64,000 nt of DNA, taken from NCBI RefSeq assembly GCF_963678635.1, contig NC_087064.1, forward strand, positions 52,842,684-52,906,683, given 5' to 3'. Of this stretch, positions 12,557-24,730 are shown piece after piece. Numbering within the stretch: the stretch's first letter is position 1; each line of letters starts with the position of its first letter. The stretch comes from Symsagittifera roscoffensis (taxonomy: Eukaryota > Xenacoelomorpha > Acoela > Convolutidae). A program made the position numbers and the translations under genes. The notes under the pieces were generated by a model, which did not search any database, was not told the DNA's origin, and saw nothing but the letters and a program-made list of their open reading frames with translations.

Positions 12557-13343
12557 TAGCTCGACTTTGAAAATCGAAACATAAAATGAGCACCTAGACC
12601 CGGTTTTTTTAACCATTTTTTTAGGCGATCTTATTTGTTCTCTAACTTTCCAATAATTTCAGACAGTGGGAAGGGTAATTTTTCTAGTTTTGTATTTTTT
12701 TGTTTTTATCATTTCATTAACATCGTTTTGATTTTCGAAGAAAATGCTGAATATTTACGTTTGGGGTTACTTTGAATTTCAGTCAATTTTCGTCTTTTTT
12801 ACCAACCATTTTTGACCGAACTTTTTTTAACATCTGACAGCATTAAATTTTTGAGCTCAAGCATAAAAAGACATTTCAACTGAGATATTTTTGCTTAAGT
12901 TTTTGGGGGTTTGAAAATTGCTATTTTGGCCAATTTGGTATAATTAACGCGCGATATATGGCATTCTTATAACACGCGTAAGCAGCAGATAAAGGCATTG
13001 CAATTTAATTTAAGGCAAATAACTAGGTCGTATTACAAGAACACATGGAGCTAATCACATCCTTTTGCCTTTAAAGTTAACGTGTGTGATAAATTAAAAA
13101 GAAATTTAAAAAAAAAAACTTTTTTTTTAGATCAATTCGTCTAAATTTCCAGCTTAAAATTTTTAAGTTGGCCTGAAAAGGCAGTCGCATTATTCAGGGC
13201 TTCTCCATAATACACGAGCAGTCTTGTCTTAGTTTTATTTTTGTTGTTTTTGTATCAATTGATTGTCTTCATCAGCCGTGGTTGAAGCATTCTCTCCCAG
13301 GTCTAGGTGCTCATTTTATGTTTCGATTTTCAAAGTCGAGCTA
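12557..13343. mobile_element. Element with 44-bp perfect terminal inverted repeats
   Basis: Positions 12557-12600, beginning TAGCTCGACTTTG and ending CACCTAGACC, are the exact reverse complement of 13300-13343. The span is 787 bp, AT-rich and without coding capacity, so it looks like a non-autonomous DNA transposon. I see no convincing target-site duplication (left flank ...TGAAAT, right flank GTATTA...), so the superfamily is open. Confidence 0.7.
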
Positions 13344-13395
13344 GTATTAAAAATTAGTCAAGATATGAGTTTGGATCCTGCAAAATTTTGAACTG

Positions 13396-13494
13396 TACCT
13401 CGAGTACGGTTGAAACATACCTCGAGCACGGTAGAGAACGGTCGAAACTACCTCGAGCACGGCACGGTCAAGCACGGTTGAGCACGGTCGAAAC
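13396..13494 (+). repeat. Minisatellite, GAGCACGGTCGAAAC core
   Basis: Four or five units combine CCTCGAG with TACGGTTGAAAC or CACGGTCGAAAC over about 100 bp. The unit is near 22 bp and is further broken into CACGGT sub-repeats near 13460-13490. A second block of the same motif lies at 54007-54085. Confidence 0.7.
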
Positions 13495-15932
13495 GGTGAT
13501 TTGGTGTCAAAAAATTATTTTTGTAATATTAACTTTTTTTAAAACAATTTTGCCTCAAACGACAAACCAGTATTTCGGAAGATGAAAAAATTAGCTCAAA
13601 ATTTTTTCATCTGTAATTGCAAATAATTCTAACCTTTTCAATCTGATTAAAAAAATAATATTATGCTGCCCAAAAAGCACAAATATTCAGTTTTAAAACC
13701 GTTCGGCAGTAATTTTAACGTGCGAAGACTCAAAACAATTTTTGTGCAGTTCTTTAAAGTTCCCAACAATTGAATTAGAAATATACCGTTGCGCAGTTGT
13801 TTAAACTCAAAAGACACGAGAAAAACAATTGGACAACTGTTATGATACTGTTTAGACCAAAAGCTTCGGTCTGTTAATTGAACTTTTCAAGACTCAAGAG
13901 AAACACTGTTGTGCGGTTTTTTTTCGAGTTCTCAGTACTCATGTAAAAAATCTTTTGGCAGCTGTTTGAAATTCTCAGGACCTAAAGTTTTGGGCAGTTA
14001 TATAAATTTTCCAAGAAAAAAATTGTTGAGCACTCGTTTGAGCTTCCCAGGATTCAAGAAAACAACGTTGCGTTGTTGTTCTTACATCTCAAAAATTTTT
14101 GAGCCGTTTTTCGAATATTTCAATGTAAAACGCGTAGTATTGGGCAGTTGATTGAATTTCCTAAGACAAAAAAGTTGGGCATTTCTTTGAACTTCCCAAG
14201 ACTAAAAAAACATTAGTGAACATTCCAAGGACAATAGCGGTAGGCAGTTAATTGAAGCTTCCAAGACCAAAAGGATTCAAGATTTTGTTTTAAATTCCCA
14301 CGACTAGAAGTGTTGAGCATTATTTTTAACTTCCCAAGACTCAAAAAATGGCGTTCGGCAGTTGTTTCAAACCTCTCACGACTCAAGAAAATAGTTCCTC
14401 GGCAGTTGTTTTAACTTCACAAGACTCAGGATAATTAAAAATAGGCAAATCTTAACTCTCCAAAAATGAAGAAAATCACGGAAAACAACGTTGGGGAGTT
14501 GTTTTAACTTCCTAAGACTTCCTAGAACTTCCAAAAAAAAAATTTTCCTTTAATTTCCTATAACAAAAAAAAATATTTTTTCAAGAACTTCCAAATTGTT
14601 TGAGCCAATGTTTGAACTTCCCGAGATTCAAAAAATTGGTTTTGGGTAGTGTTTTCAACTTGCCGAGAGAAAAAAGAAAAAAATGGCATTTTCTTAAACT
14701 TCAAATAGCTCAAAAGAAGTCTAATTGGGCAGTAGTTTTCAACGCTCTAAGATTCATAAAAAAAATACCGCTGGGAAGTTGTTTTACCTTCCAAAGACTC
14801 AAAAAGAACAACGTTGATAAGTTTTCACTTTCCAAAGGCTCGGGAAAAAATTTCTGGACAGTTGTTTCAAAAAAACCAGGCCCAAAATTTTAGGCTCTTT
14901 TTGAAAATTTCAAGACTCAAGAAAAATACCCTTGTACAGTTTTTTCAAGTTCCCAAAACACAAGTAAAAAATCTTTGGCCAGTTGATCGAAGTTTCCAAA
15001 CCCTAAAGGTGTTGGGCAGTAGTTTGAATTTCCCAAGATTAAAAAAAGTTAGTCAGTTATCTAAACTTCCCAAGACTCGAGTAAAAAAAGTCTTGGACAA
15101 GTATTTGAACATTGCAAGACCAATAGCGATAGGCAGTCAGGTTATTCTCCAAAGACAAACTACATTAAGTTTTTGTTTTAAACTCCCAAGACCAAATGTT
15201 TTCAGCAATTTTTAAACTTCCGACGACTGAAAAAGTGGCGTTCGGTAGTTGTTTCAACTCCCCACGACTCAACAAAAATTTTTTTGAAAGTTGTTTGAAC
15301 TTCACAAGACTCATGAGAATTACAGTGGGGCTGTTCTTTTTCAGTCTCCAAGACAAAAGAGAAATACAGTTGGGCAGTTGTTTTACTTTGTAAGACCAGA
15401 AAATTTGGATTAATTTTTGAACTTTTCAAAACTTAAAAAAATTGGCGTTATGCAGTCGTTTCAACTTCCCGAGACACAAGAAAAAAACCTAAGGTAATTA
15501 TTTAAACTTCAAAAGTCTCAAGAAAAATACAATTGAGCAGTACTTTTTGACTCTATAGGACTCAAGAGAAATACCAGTGGGCAGTTGTTTTCACTTCAAA
15601 TCCCAAGAAAAACACTGCTGGACAGTTCTTTTAAGTTCCAAATGCTCGCGAATAACACCTATGGACAGTTGTTTTGTAATTGCCAAGCCCAGGCTATTTT
15701 TTGAACTTTTCATGGTTCAAGAAAAGTAACGTTGACAGTTTTTTTAAGATCCCAATAAACATGTAGCAAAATTCGAGCAGTGGTTCGAACTTCACGAAAC
15801 ATAAAATAATGGGCTGTTGTTTGAATTTCCCAAAAACAAACGTGTTGAGCACTTGTTTGAATTTCCCAAGACTAAAAAAAAACGCAAGGCTTTTAGCTAC
15901 ACTTCTCAAGACTCGAGAAAAAGGTCTTGGGC

Positions 15933-17149
15933 AAGTAATTGAACATGTCAAGACCAATAGCGTAAGGCAGTTAAGTGAAACTCCCAAGAACAAACTACGT
16001 TAGGTTTTTCCTTTAACCTTGCAGGTTGCAGTTTTTTTGAACTTCAAATTTGACGTTGCAAAAATCTGAAGCTTTTTGAAAATTCAAATTTAAAACTTCA
16101 ATTTTGACGTTGGGCAAAGAATTACGACAAACACCGTTGGGCAGTTTCTTTAAATTCTTAAGATCAAAATTTTTGGGCTATTGTTTGAACTTCTTATGTT
16201 TCACGCAAATAGCGTTAGGCAGATGCTTCAACTTCCCGAGACACAAGAAAAGATTTTTTTTTAATATTTCTTTTCACAAGGCTCAAGAGAAATTCAGTTG
16301 CGCATTAGTTTTGAACTCTCTAAGACTAAAAAAAAATACTTTTTCGATCTTTCTAAGACTCAAGAAAAATACGTTGGGCAGTTCAATTGAGTTCCCAAAA
16401 CACTCTTTAGAAATCTTTGGGCAATTGTTCGATTTTCCAACTACAAATAGTGTTGGTCATTTGTTTGAAATTCCCAACACCAATATGGTTGAGCACATGT
16501 TTGAACATCTCAAGACTCAAGCAAAAACTGCTGGTTTGTTGTTTCTACTTTTCCAAGTAAGTAATTGAACATGCCAAGACCAATAGCGTAAGGCAGTTAA
16601 ATGAAACTCCTAAGAACAAACTACGTTAGGTTTTTCTTTTAACCTTGCAGGTTGCAATTTTTTTGAACTCCAAATTTGACGTTGCAAAAATCTGAAGCTT
16701 TTTGAAACTTCAAATTTAAAACTTCAATTTTGACGTTGGGCAAAGAATTACGACAAACACCGTTGGGCAGTTTCTTTAAATTCTTAAGATCAAAATTTTT
16801 GGGCTATTGTTTGAACTTCTTATGTTTCACGCAAATGGCGTTAGGCAGATGTTTCAACTTCCCGGGACACAAGAAAAGATTTTTTTTTTAAATTTCTTTT
16901 CACAAGGCTCAAGAGAAATTCAGTTGCGCATTAGTTTTGAACTCTCTAAGACTCAAGAAAAATACGTTGGGCAGTTCAATTGAGTTCCCAAAACACTTGT
17001 TAGAAATCTTTGGGCAATTGTTCGATTTTCCAACTACAAATAGTGTTGGTCATTTGTTTGAAATTCCCAACACCAATATGAATGAGCACATGTTTGAACA
17101 TCTCAAGACTGAAGCAAAAACTGCTGGTTTGTTGTTTCTACTTTCCAAA
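15933..17149 (+). repeat. Higher-order duplication inside the array (626-bp offset)
   Basis: Positions 15933-16554 and 16559-17149 are two copies of the same succession of variant units, beginning AAGTAATTGAACATG and ending TTTCTACTTTTCCAA. They differ by scattered substitutions and one deletion: about 35 bp of the first copy near 16327-16361 is missing in the second. The two copies abut almost directly, so this is a local tandem duplication much younger than the basic units. Confidence 0.85.
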
Positions 17150-19350
17150 ACTCAAAAACACCCATGGACAATTGTTTGATTATCCCACAGTGAGCATTTG
17201 TTTGAGTTTCCTACGAAACAAAGTGTTGGACAGTGGTTTGATATTCACAAAACTGAATATAAACTACTGGGAAGTTTTGTAAACTTCTCAAGACTCGAGT
17301 AAAACATCCATAGGAAATATTTGAACAAGTCAAGACCAATAGCGTTGGGATGTTTTTTGAAATTCCCAAGACTTAAAAACTTGTTAAGCAGCTGTTAGAC
17401 GTCCCAAGACCAAAGATTTTGAACTTTTTTTGAACTTCCCCAGACTCAAAAAAACGGCATTGGGCTTTTAGTTCAATTTCCCGCGACTCAAGAATAGCAA
17501 CTGTTCAGGCTTTGAATTAAAATTAGAAGACTCAAGAGCAAAATGGTAGGGATTATTTTTGCTCTCCAAGACTCCACAGATTTACCGTTTTTGATTTGTC
17601 TTAAATTTATAAGAAGGTTATTCGGGCGGTTATAGAGCATCCAAAGACGCGAGAAAAGCGACTTTGTGCTGTTGACCTTACTACAAAAAACTCGAGGAGA
17701 AAACCGTGACAAGTGTTTGAAAATACCAAAGACCAATAGCAGTAGGCCACTAATTGAAGCTCCCAAGACCAACATGCCTCGAGACACAAGTACAGAAATT
17801 TTATGGCAATTAAATTAACTTCACAAGGCTGAATAAATTACAGTTGAGCAGTGTTTTTCAACCCTCTAAGATTCAATAGAAGTACCGGTGGGCAGTTGTT
17901 TTAACTTCCATAGAGCCGAGAGAAACACTGTTGGACGTTTGTTTTAAGTTCCAAAAGCTCGAGAAAATAACCTATGGACAGTTGTTTTATAAGTGCCAAG
18001 CCCAAATTATCAGGCTATTTTTTGAACTTGTAGGAAAAACATGTAGGAAAAATTGGGCGACAGTTCGAAATTCTCAATACATGAATTATCGGGCAGTTGT
18101 TTGAATCTCTCAAAACCAACTTTGTTCGGCCCTTGTCTGGCGCTATTTAAGTTTCTCAAGAATCAAGTTAAAAAATTTTGGGCAAGTGTTTGAATAAGCC
18201 AAGAACACTAGCGTTAGACAGTTAGGTGAAACTTAAGACCAAAATACGTTAGGGTTTTCTCTTAAACTTCCGAAAACGGAGTTTGTTTTTTGAACTTGCG
18301 AAAAAAAATGACTTTGGGCAAAGCATTACAATATACACCGTTGGGCAGTTGTTTTAACTTCCTAAGATCAAAATGTTTTAGCTATGGTTTGAACTTAGCA
18401 TGACTCAATAAGATAACTTTGGGCAGATGTTTCAACTTCCCGAGAAACAAGAAAAGAACTTTTTTGATAAATGCTATAAAATTCACACGGCTCAAAAGAA
18501 ATTCAGTTGGGCACTACTTTTCAACTCTGTAGGACTCAAGAAAAACAACGTTGAGCAAATGTTTTAATAATGCCAGCCCCAAGTTTCATGCTATTTTATG
18601 TATGTATGTATGTACGTATGTATGTATGTATGTATGTATGTATGTATGTATGTATGTATGTAGTTTTTCCCAAGACTCAAGAAAAAACTGCTGGTTTGAT
18701 TTTTCTACTTTCCAAAACTCAAAAACACCTCTGGGCAATTGTTTGATAATCTCACAGTGTTGAGCATTTTTTTGAGTTTGCTACAAAAAAAGTGTTGGAC
18801 AGTAGTTTGATATTCCCAAAACTAAATAAAACCATTGGGAAGTTTTGCAAAAACCTCAAAACTCGAGTAAGAAATCCTTAAGAAATATTTGAACCCGCCA
18901 AAACCAATAGCTTTGGGATGTTTATTGAAATTCCCCAGACTAAAAAAACACTTTGAGCAACTCTTAGACGTCCCACGACCAAAGATTTTAATCATTTTTG
19001 AACTTCCTCAGACTCAAAAAAATGGCGTTGGACTTTTAGTTCAATTTCCCGCGACTCAAGATTAACAGCTTTTCAGGTTTTGTATTAAAATTAGAAGACT
19101 CAAAAGCAAAATGATAAGGCTTCTTTTGCTCGCCAAAAGTCAAGAGAACTAACGTTTTTCAATTGTCTTAACTTTCAAAAAAGGTTATTCGGGCGGTTGT
19201 TTCAGCATCCAAAGACGCGAGAAAAGCAACTTTGTGCTGTTGTCCTTAGTAGAAAAAACTCGAGGAAAAAACCGTGAGAAGTGTTTGAAGATACCAAAGA
19301 CCAATAGCAGTACGCCACTAAATGAAGCTCCCAAGACTAACATGCGTTAT
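17116..19350 (+). repeat. Higher-order duplication inside the array (offset about 1.55 kb)
   Basis: The order of unit variants at 17116-17790 recurs at about 18676-19350. Landmarks include GGTTATTCGGGCGGTT at 17628 and 19183, and CCAAAGACCAATAGCAGTA near 17726 and 19294. Similarity is lower than in the 626-bp duplication, so this is probably an earlier event. Confidence 0.75.
18597..18661 (+). repeat. (TATG)n microsatellite
   Basis: Sixteen TATG tetranucleotides with a single TACG variant, embedded inside the minisatellite array. Confidence 0.97.
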
Positions 19351-21287
19351 GTTTTTGTTTTAACTTCCCAAGCTTGAAGTTTTTGAGCAATTTTTGTAAC
19401 TTCCCAAGACTCAAAAAATGGCGTTAAGCAGTTGTTTCAACTCCCCACGAAGCAAGAAAGTAATTCCTCGGCAGTTGTTTTAATTTCACAAGTCTCAAGA
19501 GAAAAAAAAATGGACAGGTCTTCTTAACTCTCCAAAATTAAAACAAAAACTTTGGCACTTGTTTTAACTTCCAAAGAATCACGAAAAAAAGGTTGGGCAG
19601 TTGTTTTAACTTCTTGAGACACAGGAACAGAAATTTTCTGGCAATTATCTTAACTTCACAAGGCTCAAAAGAAATTCAGTTGGGCACTACTTTTCAAATC
19701 TGTAAAACTCAAGAAAAATACCGTTGGCAATTGTTTTTTATAATGCCAAGCCCAAATTCCACGCTATTTTTAAACTTTTAAGACTCAGGAAAAATACGTT
19801 GGGCAGTTCATTTGAGTTCCCAATACACATGTTAGAAATCTTTGGACAATTGTTAGATTTTCCAAATAAAAATAGTGTTGGGTTTTTATTTGAAATTCCC
19901 AACATATGGTTGAGAACTTGTTTAAAGATACCTAGACTGAAGTAAAAACTGTTGGTTTGTTTTTCCTACTTTCCAAACCTCAAAAAACCTATGGCTGATT
20001 GTTTGAATATCGCATAAGTCAAATGCGTAGTGCTGAGCGTTTGTTCAAAATTTTTTTACCAAAAAAGCTTTGGGCTGTGGTTTGATTTTCCCAAAACTCA
20101 AAAAAACCGTTGAGCAGTTTTTTGAACGTCTTAAAAATTGAGTAAAAAATTCCTTGGGAAAATGTTTGAAGATCCAAGGACTAATAGCGTTGGGATGTTT
20201 ATTGAAGTTCACAAGACTAAAAATTACGTTAGGCAATTGTTGGACGTCCCAAGACCGAAATGTTTAGGCGTCTTTTGAACTTCCCAGCCTCCGAAAAACG
20301 GCGTTCGGCTTTTAGTTCAACTTGCCGCGACTCAAGAAAATTAAGTTCAGGTTTTGTATTAACTTCACAAGACAGAAGAGCAAGACAGTAAGACGTTTTT
20401 TTACTGTGCAAAAGAATTGCCGTTTTTCAGTTGTTTTGACTTCAAAAGACTCAAGAAAATCACAGTTGGGCAGTTGTATTAGCATCCAAAGACGCAAGAA
20501 AAGCAACTTTGCGCAGTTGCTTTAAGAAAAACAGGTTCTCGAAAAACACCGTTGCAGTTATTCTGAGTTGCCAATAGTCATCTAAGAAACCTTTGAACAA
20601 TTGTTCGATTTTCGCAAAACCTAAAATGTTGGGAAGTTGTTTGTTTTCCAAGAGCAAAAGGGTTGGGCAATCGACTGAACTTGCTTAGACATAACCAAAT
20701 AGTGTTGAGTAGTTGTTTTTAATTTCCTAAATTTCAAAGAAACTAATGGACAATTTTTTGAATATCACAAGGTCAAAGGCCTAGACTTAAATTTCCCAAT
20801 TCCTTAAGTCTTGGTTAATTGTCTAAATTTTCGAATACCAGAGCTTCCAAGACTCAAAAAAGTGCTGTTGTGATGTTGTTCTTGCTTCCCAAAACTCAAA
20901 AAAACCTTGAGTAGTTGTTCAAATCTCTTAAAATCAAGAGCGTGCCCTTGGGCAGTTTTTTGAATTTCCTTAGTCAAAAATGTTTGAGCTTTTCAAGACT
21001 GAAAAAATGGCCTTCGACAGTTGTTTGAATTTCCCAGAGCTCAAAACAAATTTCGGCAGTTGTTTCAGCGTCACAAAAATAGAGAAAAATACAGTTGGGC
21101 AGTCCTTTTTTACTCGCCAAGACTGAAGAGAAGTACGTTGGGCAGTTTTTTCTCGAGACCGAAACTGATGAGCAATTGTTTGAACTTCCCAAGAGTCAAC
21201 AAAATGGCTTTGGGCAGTGGCTTCAACTTCCCGAGACACAAGAAAAAAAAAACGTTTTTGGCAATTATTTTAACATCACAAGGTGCA

Positions 21288-22960
21288 AGCATGATGGTTG
21301 TGTTGGAACTGATGAAGCCATCATGGTGCCCGAATCGCAATGCCGGCATAAAATTGCGAGCTACGCAAGACAATCCGATTGAGTTGAACGCTGATTGCAA
21401 TTTGCGCGACCTGAATAACATATACAATTTGATGATCACAGCCTCGAGAAGCAATCGAGAGAAGACTGTGGAGTTGCCTGGCAAGAAACCGGAAACTGGA
21501 TGAAACCTGGCAACTGCCTGACGAAAGCCTAAGGATTGGAAGGTCACATTAGTGGTGGAGGTATTGACTGCGCGAGGACACTTGCGAAAGCATGATCAAT
21601 TGTTGATTTTGTTCGGAGATCTAGTGATGAAAACGAAAACGGAAACAGAGTCACCATTCAGTCTATAACAAAATCATCAGAGTAGAAGTGTTTCCGGGAG
21701 TATTGCAGACCCAGCAGAAGTATATCGGAAAACGGAGACAAGCAATTGAAGTGGAAATGAACCTCAAGCAGAGTGAAGCATATCATAGGCCTTCAGGAGC
21801 TCGATTACTAGTCGGTTCGAATGTGGCTCCTATGTGCAAGAGCCGGTATCCAGTACACTTCGTAGCAAAGGATGTGAAGGGCGAGAGTACGAAAGTAGAT
21901 CAACATGTCTCGGCACCAAAGTGCGTAAGACTAAAGAAAAAATCGAAAAAATTTTACGAGGTGATATGTAAGATATTAACCGCTGTTCCAGAGAAAACTA
22001 AGGACGAATTGGGACCGATAGTTGGAAATAAGTTCATGGGTTAAGCTAGTGAGAACTTCAGTGATTTTGAAGGACAGAAGCAGGGAGGATCAACAACGAT
22101 GCGCTACAAGGATATGATGAAAGTGGCAAAAACCACAGGACAACGAAATTCGGGGCACCCAAATTGTAGGGGCTTTATTCTGATGCATGATGAAATCCTA
22201 TGCCAGTGTTTGTTGCAAATATGTTGCTACTCTGCACGAAGTAATCTGGTGTTGATCTGGGACTCTGGAGAGCTGGGGGTATACCAGACTCATCGCAACC
22301 AGAAACAAAAAAAAAACAATAATAGTCGGTCTATTGATAGCGATTAGATGGCTGGAAGCTCCAGTCAGAGAGAACAGCAGAGAAGCACCAGCGACCAAAG
22401 AACAGTTGCAAGAGCATTACTGTCTAAAAAACTTGGATTTTCTCGGGACAATATGTAAAGCCATGAATAATCAGATAGTAGTAAAAAAAAAGAAATGGGC
22501 CAGAAGAATATCAATGCTATGGTTCAGAGCCTACATGACCACCTGCTTGTACAAACATAGCAGATTGTACAGTTCGTATCAGCTGAACATAGGATCAGTA
22601 GCTTTCAAGTTTGCTTTCGTGACCCATCGGAATGCAGTGACCAACGCAGTGGAGAAGACCTTTGATACTGTCGATTTTGTTGGCAGATAGCAAGAAGAGA
22701 TGTTTAGAGAAGATCTGGAGAGAAAGGTGGCGTGGTGACTTCGCAATAGCTTCTATAAAAATAGAGAAAATGCTGTGAATTCTCTACCTTGATGCAAGCA
22801 GAGGACAGAGGAGCAAAGAGGTGGAAGACTGTCTCCAACACCGTGAAAATGACTACTGATCTGTTGCAAGGCACTGAAACCGAGAGTGCAGCGTCTATGT
22901 CACAGGAAGAGGAGATGTAACATTGATAACATCCGTTTAAAAAGAAGCAAGAAGACGATT
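21288..22960 (+). other. Purine-rich, stop-interrupted segment of unknown origin
   Basis: Composition changes abruptly at the end of the minisatellite array to more balanced, purine-rich DNA. Plus-strand frames of 118 codons at 21688-22044 and 22334-22690 are rich in Lys, Glu and Arg, as decayed coding sequence often is. I recognise no transposase, polymerase or host domain. It could be an old retroelement or a pseudogene fragment. Confidence 0.35.
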
Positions 22961-23769
22961 AGAAGACTTTAGAATTCTAAGAACTTCTAAGCCACAAAAA
23001 ACAATAAGAAAGAGAGAAAAAACCAAAATGTTTTTGTGTGAGTAAACGGCGAATGATCAACGAAGCTAACTGAACTTAAAATTGCAACTTGGTGAAAAAT
23101 TTTAATTTTGAGTTTACATTTGCTGCAATCAGGAATTTAATTGTGATTTTTTTGGTGTTCTTAGAAACACTTTTTTTTGTTTACAGAAACTTGAGTGAAG
23201 AAAGCATTTAAGTTTTCCAGCCTGCACGATTGTTTTTAATCAACTAAGAGAACTGTTCGCTTTGTATTGACATGAAGAATCTTGAATAATCTCTCGAAAA
23301 TGGAAATTACTTCCTTGTTCCTTCCAACCACAGAGTGTCTTAATTTTGATTTTCAAAAACAATTTAAAATAAAATTTCAGAAACGATAGCCCCTTGTAGG
23401 TTAGTTTCAGTTTGTTGGTTGGACTGTCCTGCGTTCCAACAATTTTAAGCATAGAAGAAAAATTTCAAGTTTGAGAAAATGACTTTGGAAGTCAGAAAAG
23501 ATTTTTTATCCTAGGTCATATCCTCAGAGTGCATATTGAAGAAACTGTAATAATCTTATAGCGATGCGGTAATATTTCTTTTATAGCACGTAATGAGTTG
23601 ATGTGACATGGAAAAAAATATTATTCGGTGTACTTGGTGTAAATTCAGCTCGATGGCACTGTACCATTTTGATGAGTTTCTTGGAGTTCAATGAGGAATT
23701 TGACCGGGCTGTCCGGAAGTGTATACCAATTGACCAGCATGATGTCGATTATTGATAGGACGAAACGAA
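22961..23769. other. No recognisable feature
   Basis: AT-rich DNA with no ORF I can assign and no clear repeat. Confidence 0.4.
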
Positions 23770-24660
23770 TTCCAGACAGTGAAGTTAACGGCACGCTCGT
23801 CAATAATGATGATTAAAAGCGTTATTCGAACAAAAACTGAAACGGGAATGGTTACTATGAATCCAAGTAGTTAATTTAAAATTTCGATAGAAATAAAGAC
23901 GCGTGACAATTCTGAATTTCTCGAAATTTAAGAAACACGAAACGGAGAGAGACAATTTTTGCTGTTAGACAACACACGAGAGACAAATCAAACGGTAGGC
24001 ATGACAAAAAGATAACAATACAGGATACGAAGAAAAGAAGCCTTCCGAGTCGTAAAGACTGTGCAGTTAAAATCGCTATTGAATAAATTTCATCAATCGG
24101 TAAGGCAGGGAATAGAGAAAGCAATCCTACCTAGTCGCAAAGAAGCCACTTCTTCGCGAATTTTGATGAGAGTGGAAGGGTCCACGGTTGTGCTCCGAAA
24201 CTGTATATTAAATAATTTTCAGCTTCTTGGGATGTCCTGAATTAAAATTAGTAACGTCTATTTACGTTTTTAGATATGAAAAGCTAGCAGTCGAGAGAAC
24301 AGGGCGATCAATCTACGATAGATGGGGTGATTTTTTCTATTGTACAAAAGTAATAGTAATTTAGTAAATTGATCGAAAGCGTACAAGCCCTGTTTCAGGA
24401 GTGTCCTTGTGGTCTGGGGATATTGAGACCCAGCCATGAGCTCAATTCTCTCACATGCAAATTGCGCGTCTTGGCTGATAGCTTTTAAGAAGTAAGGATT
24501 TTGTTGACCCATTGATGTTACGAGAACCACATTGAATTGGCTGCGATTAAGACGGTTTAAGGCAAGTAAAGCTCTATTTAGACGCTAGCCAAAGATTTTA
24601 GACATAGCTTTAATTTGCGTCGGTATATACTTCCGGACAAATAAAACAAGAGAATGTCCA
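23770..24660 (+). repeat. Dispersed 0.9-kb repeat, copy 1 (PLE-associated)
   Basis: Related copies lie at about 27540-28370 and 35003-35889, with a partial copy at 36601-36770. Shared landmarks in order are a CACGAGAGAC-type box, a 3'-splice-site-like pyrimidine tract followed by ATATGARWAGCTAG, a CTGRG...CYCAG hairpin, and a terminal segment with TTGAAYTGGCT, GACGGTT and CGTCGGTA. The second copy sits directly upstream of the plus-strand PLE ORF. This makes a PLE 5' region or pseudo-LTR the best guess, but an independent non-autonomous element is also possible. Both edges are approximate. Confidence 0.6.
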
Positions 24661-24730
24661 TCGCAATTCAGATTGCGAGCGCTGCCTGTGCAATGGGCAC
24701 TATTAATGATAAAAAAAAGATTTTTGATAA

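Larger units (their letters stand above)
13697..21287 (+). repeat. Giant degenerate minisatellite array, 40-44-bp units
   Basis: About 7.6 kb is built from head-to-tail units of roughly 38-46 bp. A typical unit reads GTTGGGCAGTTGTTT, then GAACTTCCCAAGACTCAAG, then AAAAATACC. Adjacent units often differ by a quarter or more, and several unit variants recur, for example those ending ACCAATAGCG. I estimate 170-185 units by eye. Many short ORFs arise because a 42-45-bp unit can translate to 14-15 residues resembling NFPRLKKNTLGSC. Stops and frame changes break them every few units, so this looks like satellite DNA rather than a repeat protein. Confidence 0.92.

Noticed and set aside
14600-17282. 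ORFs in the minisatellite encoding repeated NFPRLKKNTLGSC-like peptides
   Set aside because: Unit length varies by amounts not divisible by three, and stops recur every few units, so no continuous repeat protein is possible. The peptide regularity is a by-product of the DNA repeat.
13697-21287. CRISPR-like array
   Set aside because: There are no constant repeats alternating with unique spacers; the whole unit is a diverging tandem repeat in animal DNA with introns and LINEs nearby.
23660-23775. Hammerhead-like string (ATGATGTC...GGACGAAAC) near the first 0.9-kb repeat
   Set aside because: The CUGANGA box is two bases short, and the outer pairing CTGTCCGGAA with TTCCAGACAG does not place the core correctly. 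No equivalent was found in the other repeat copies.
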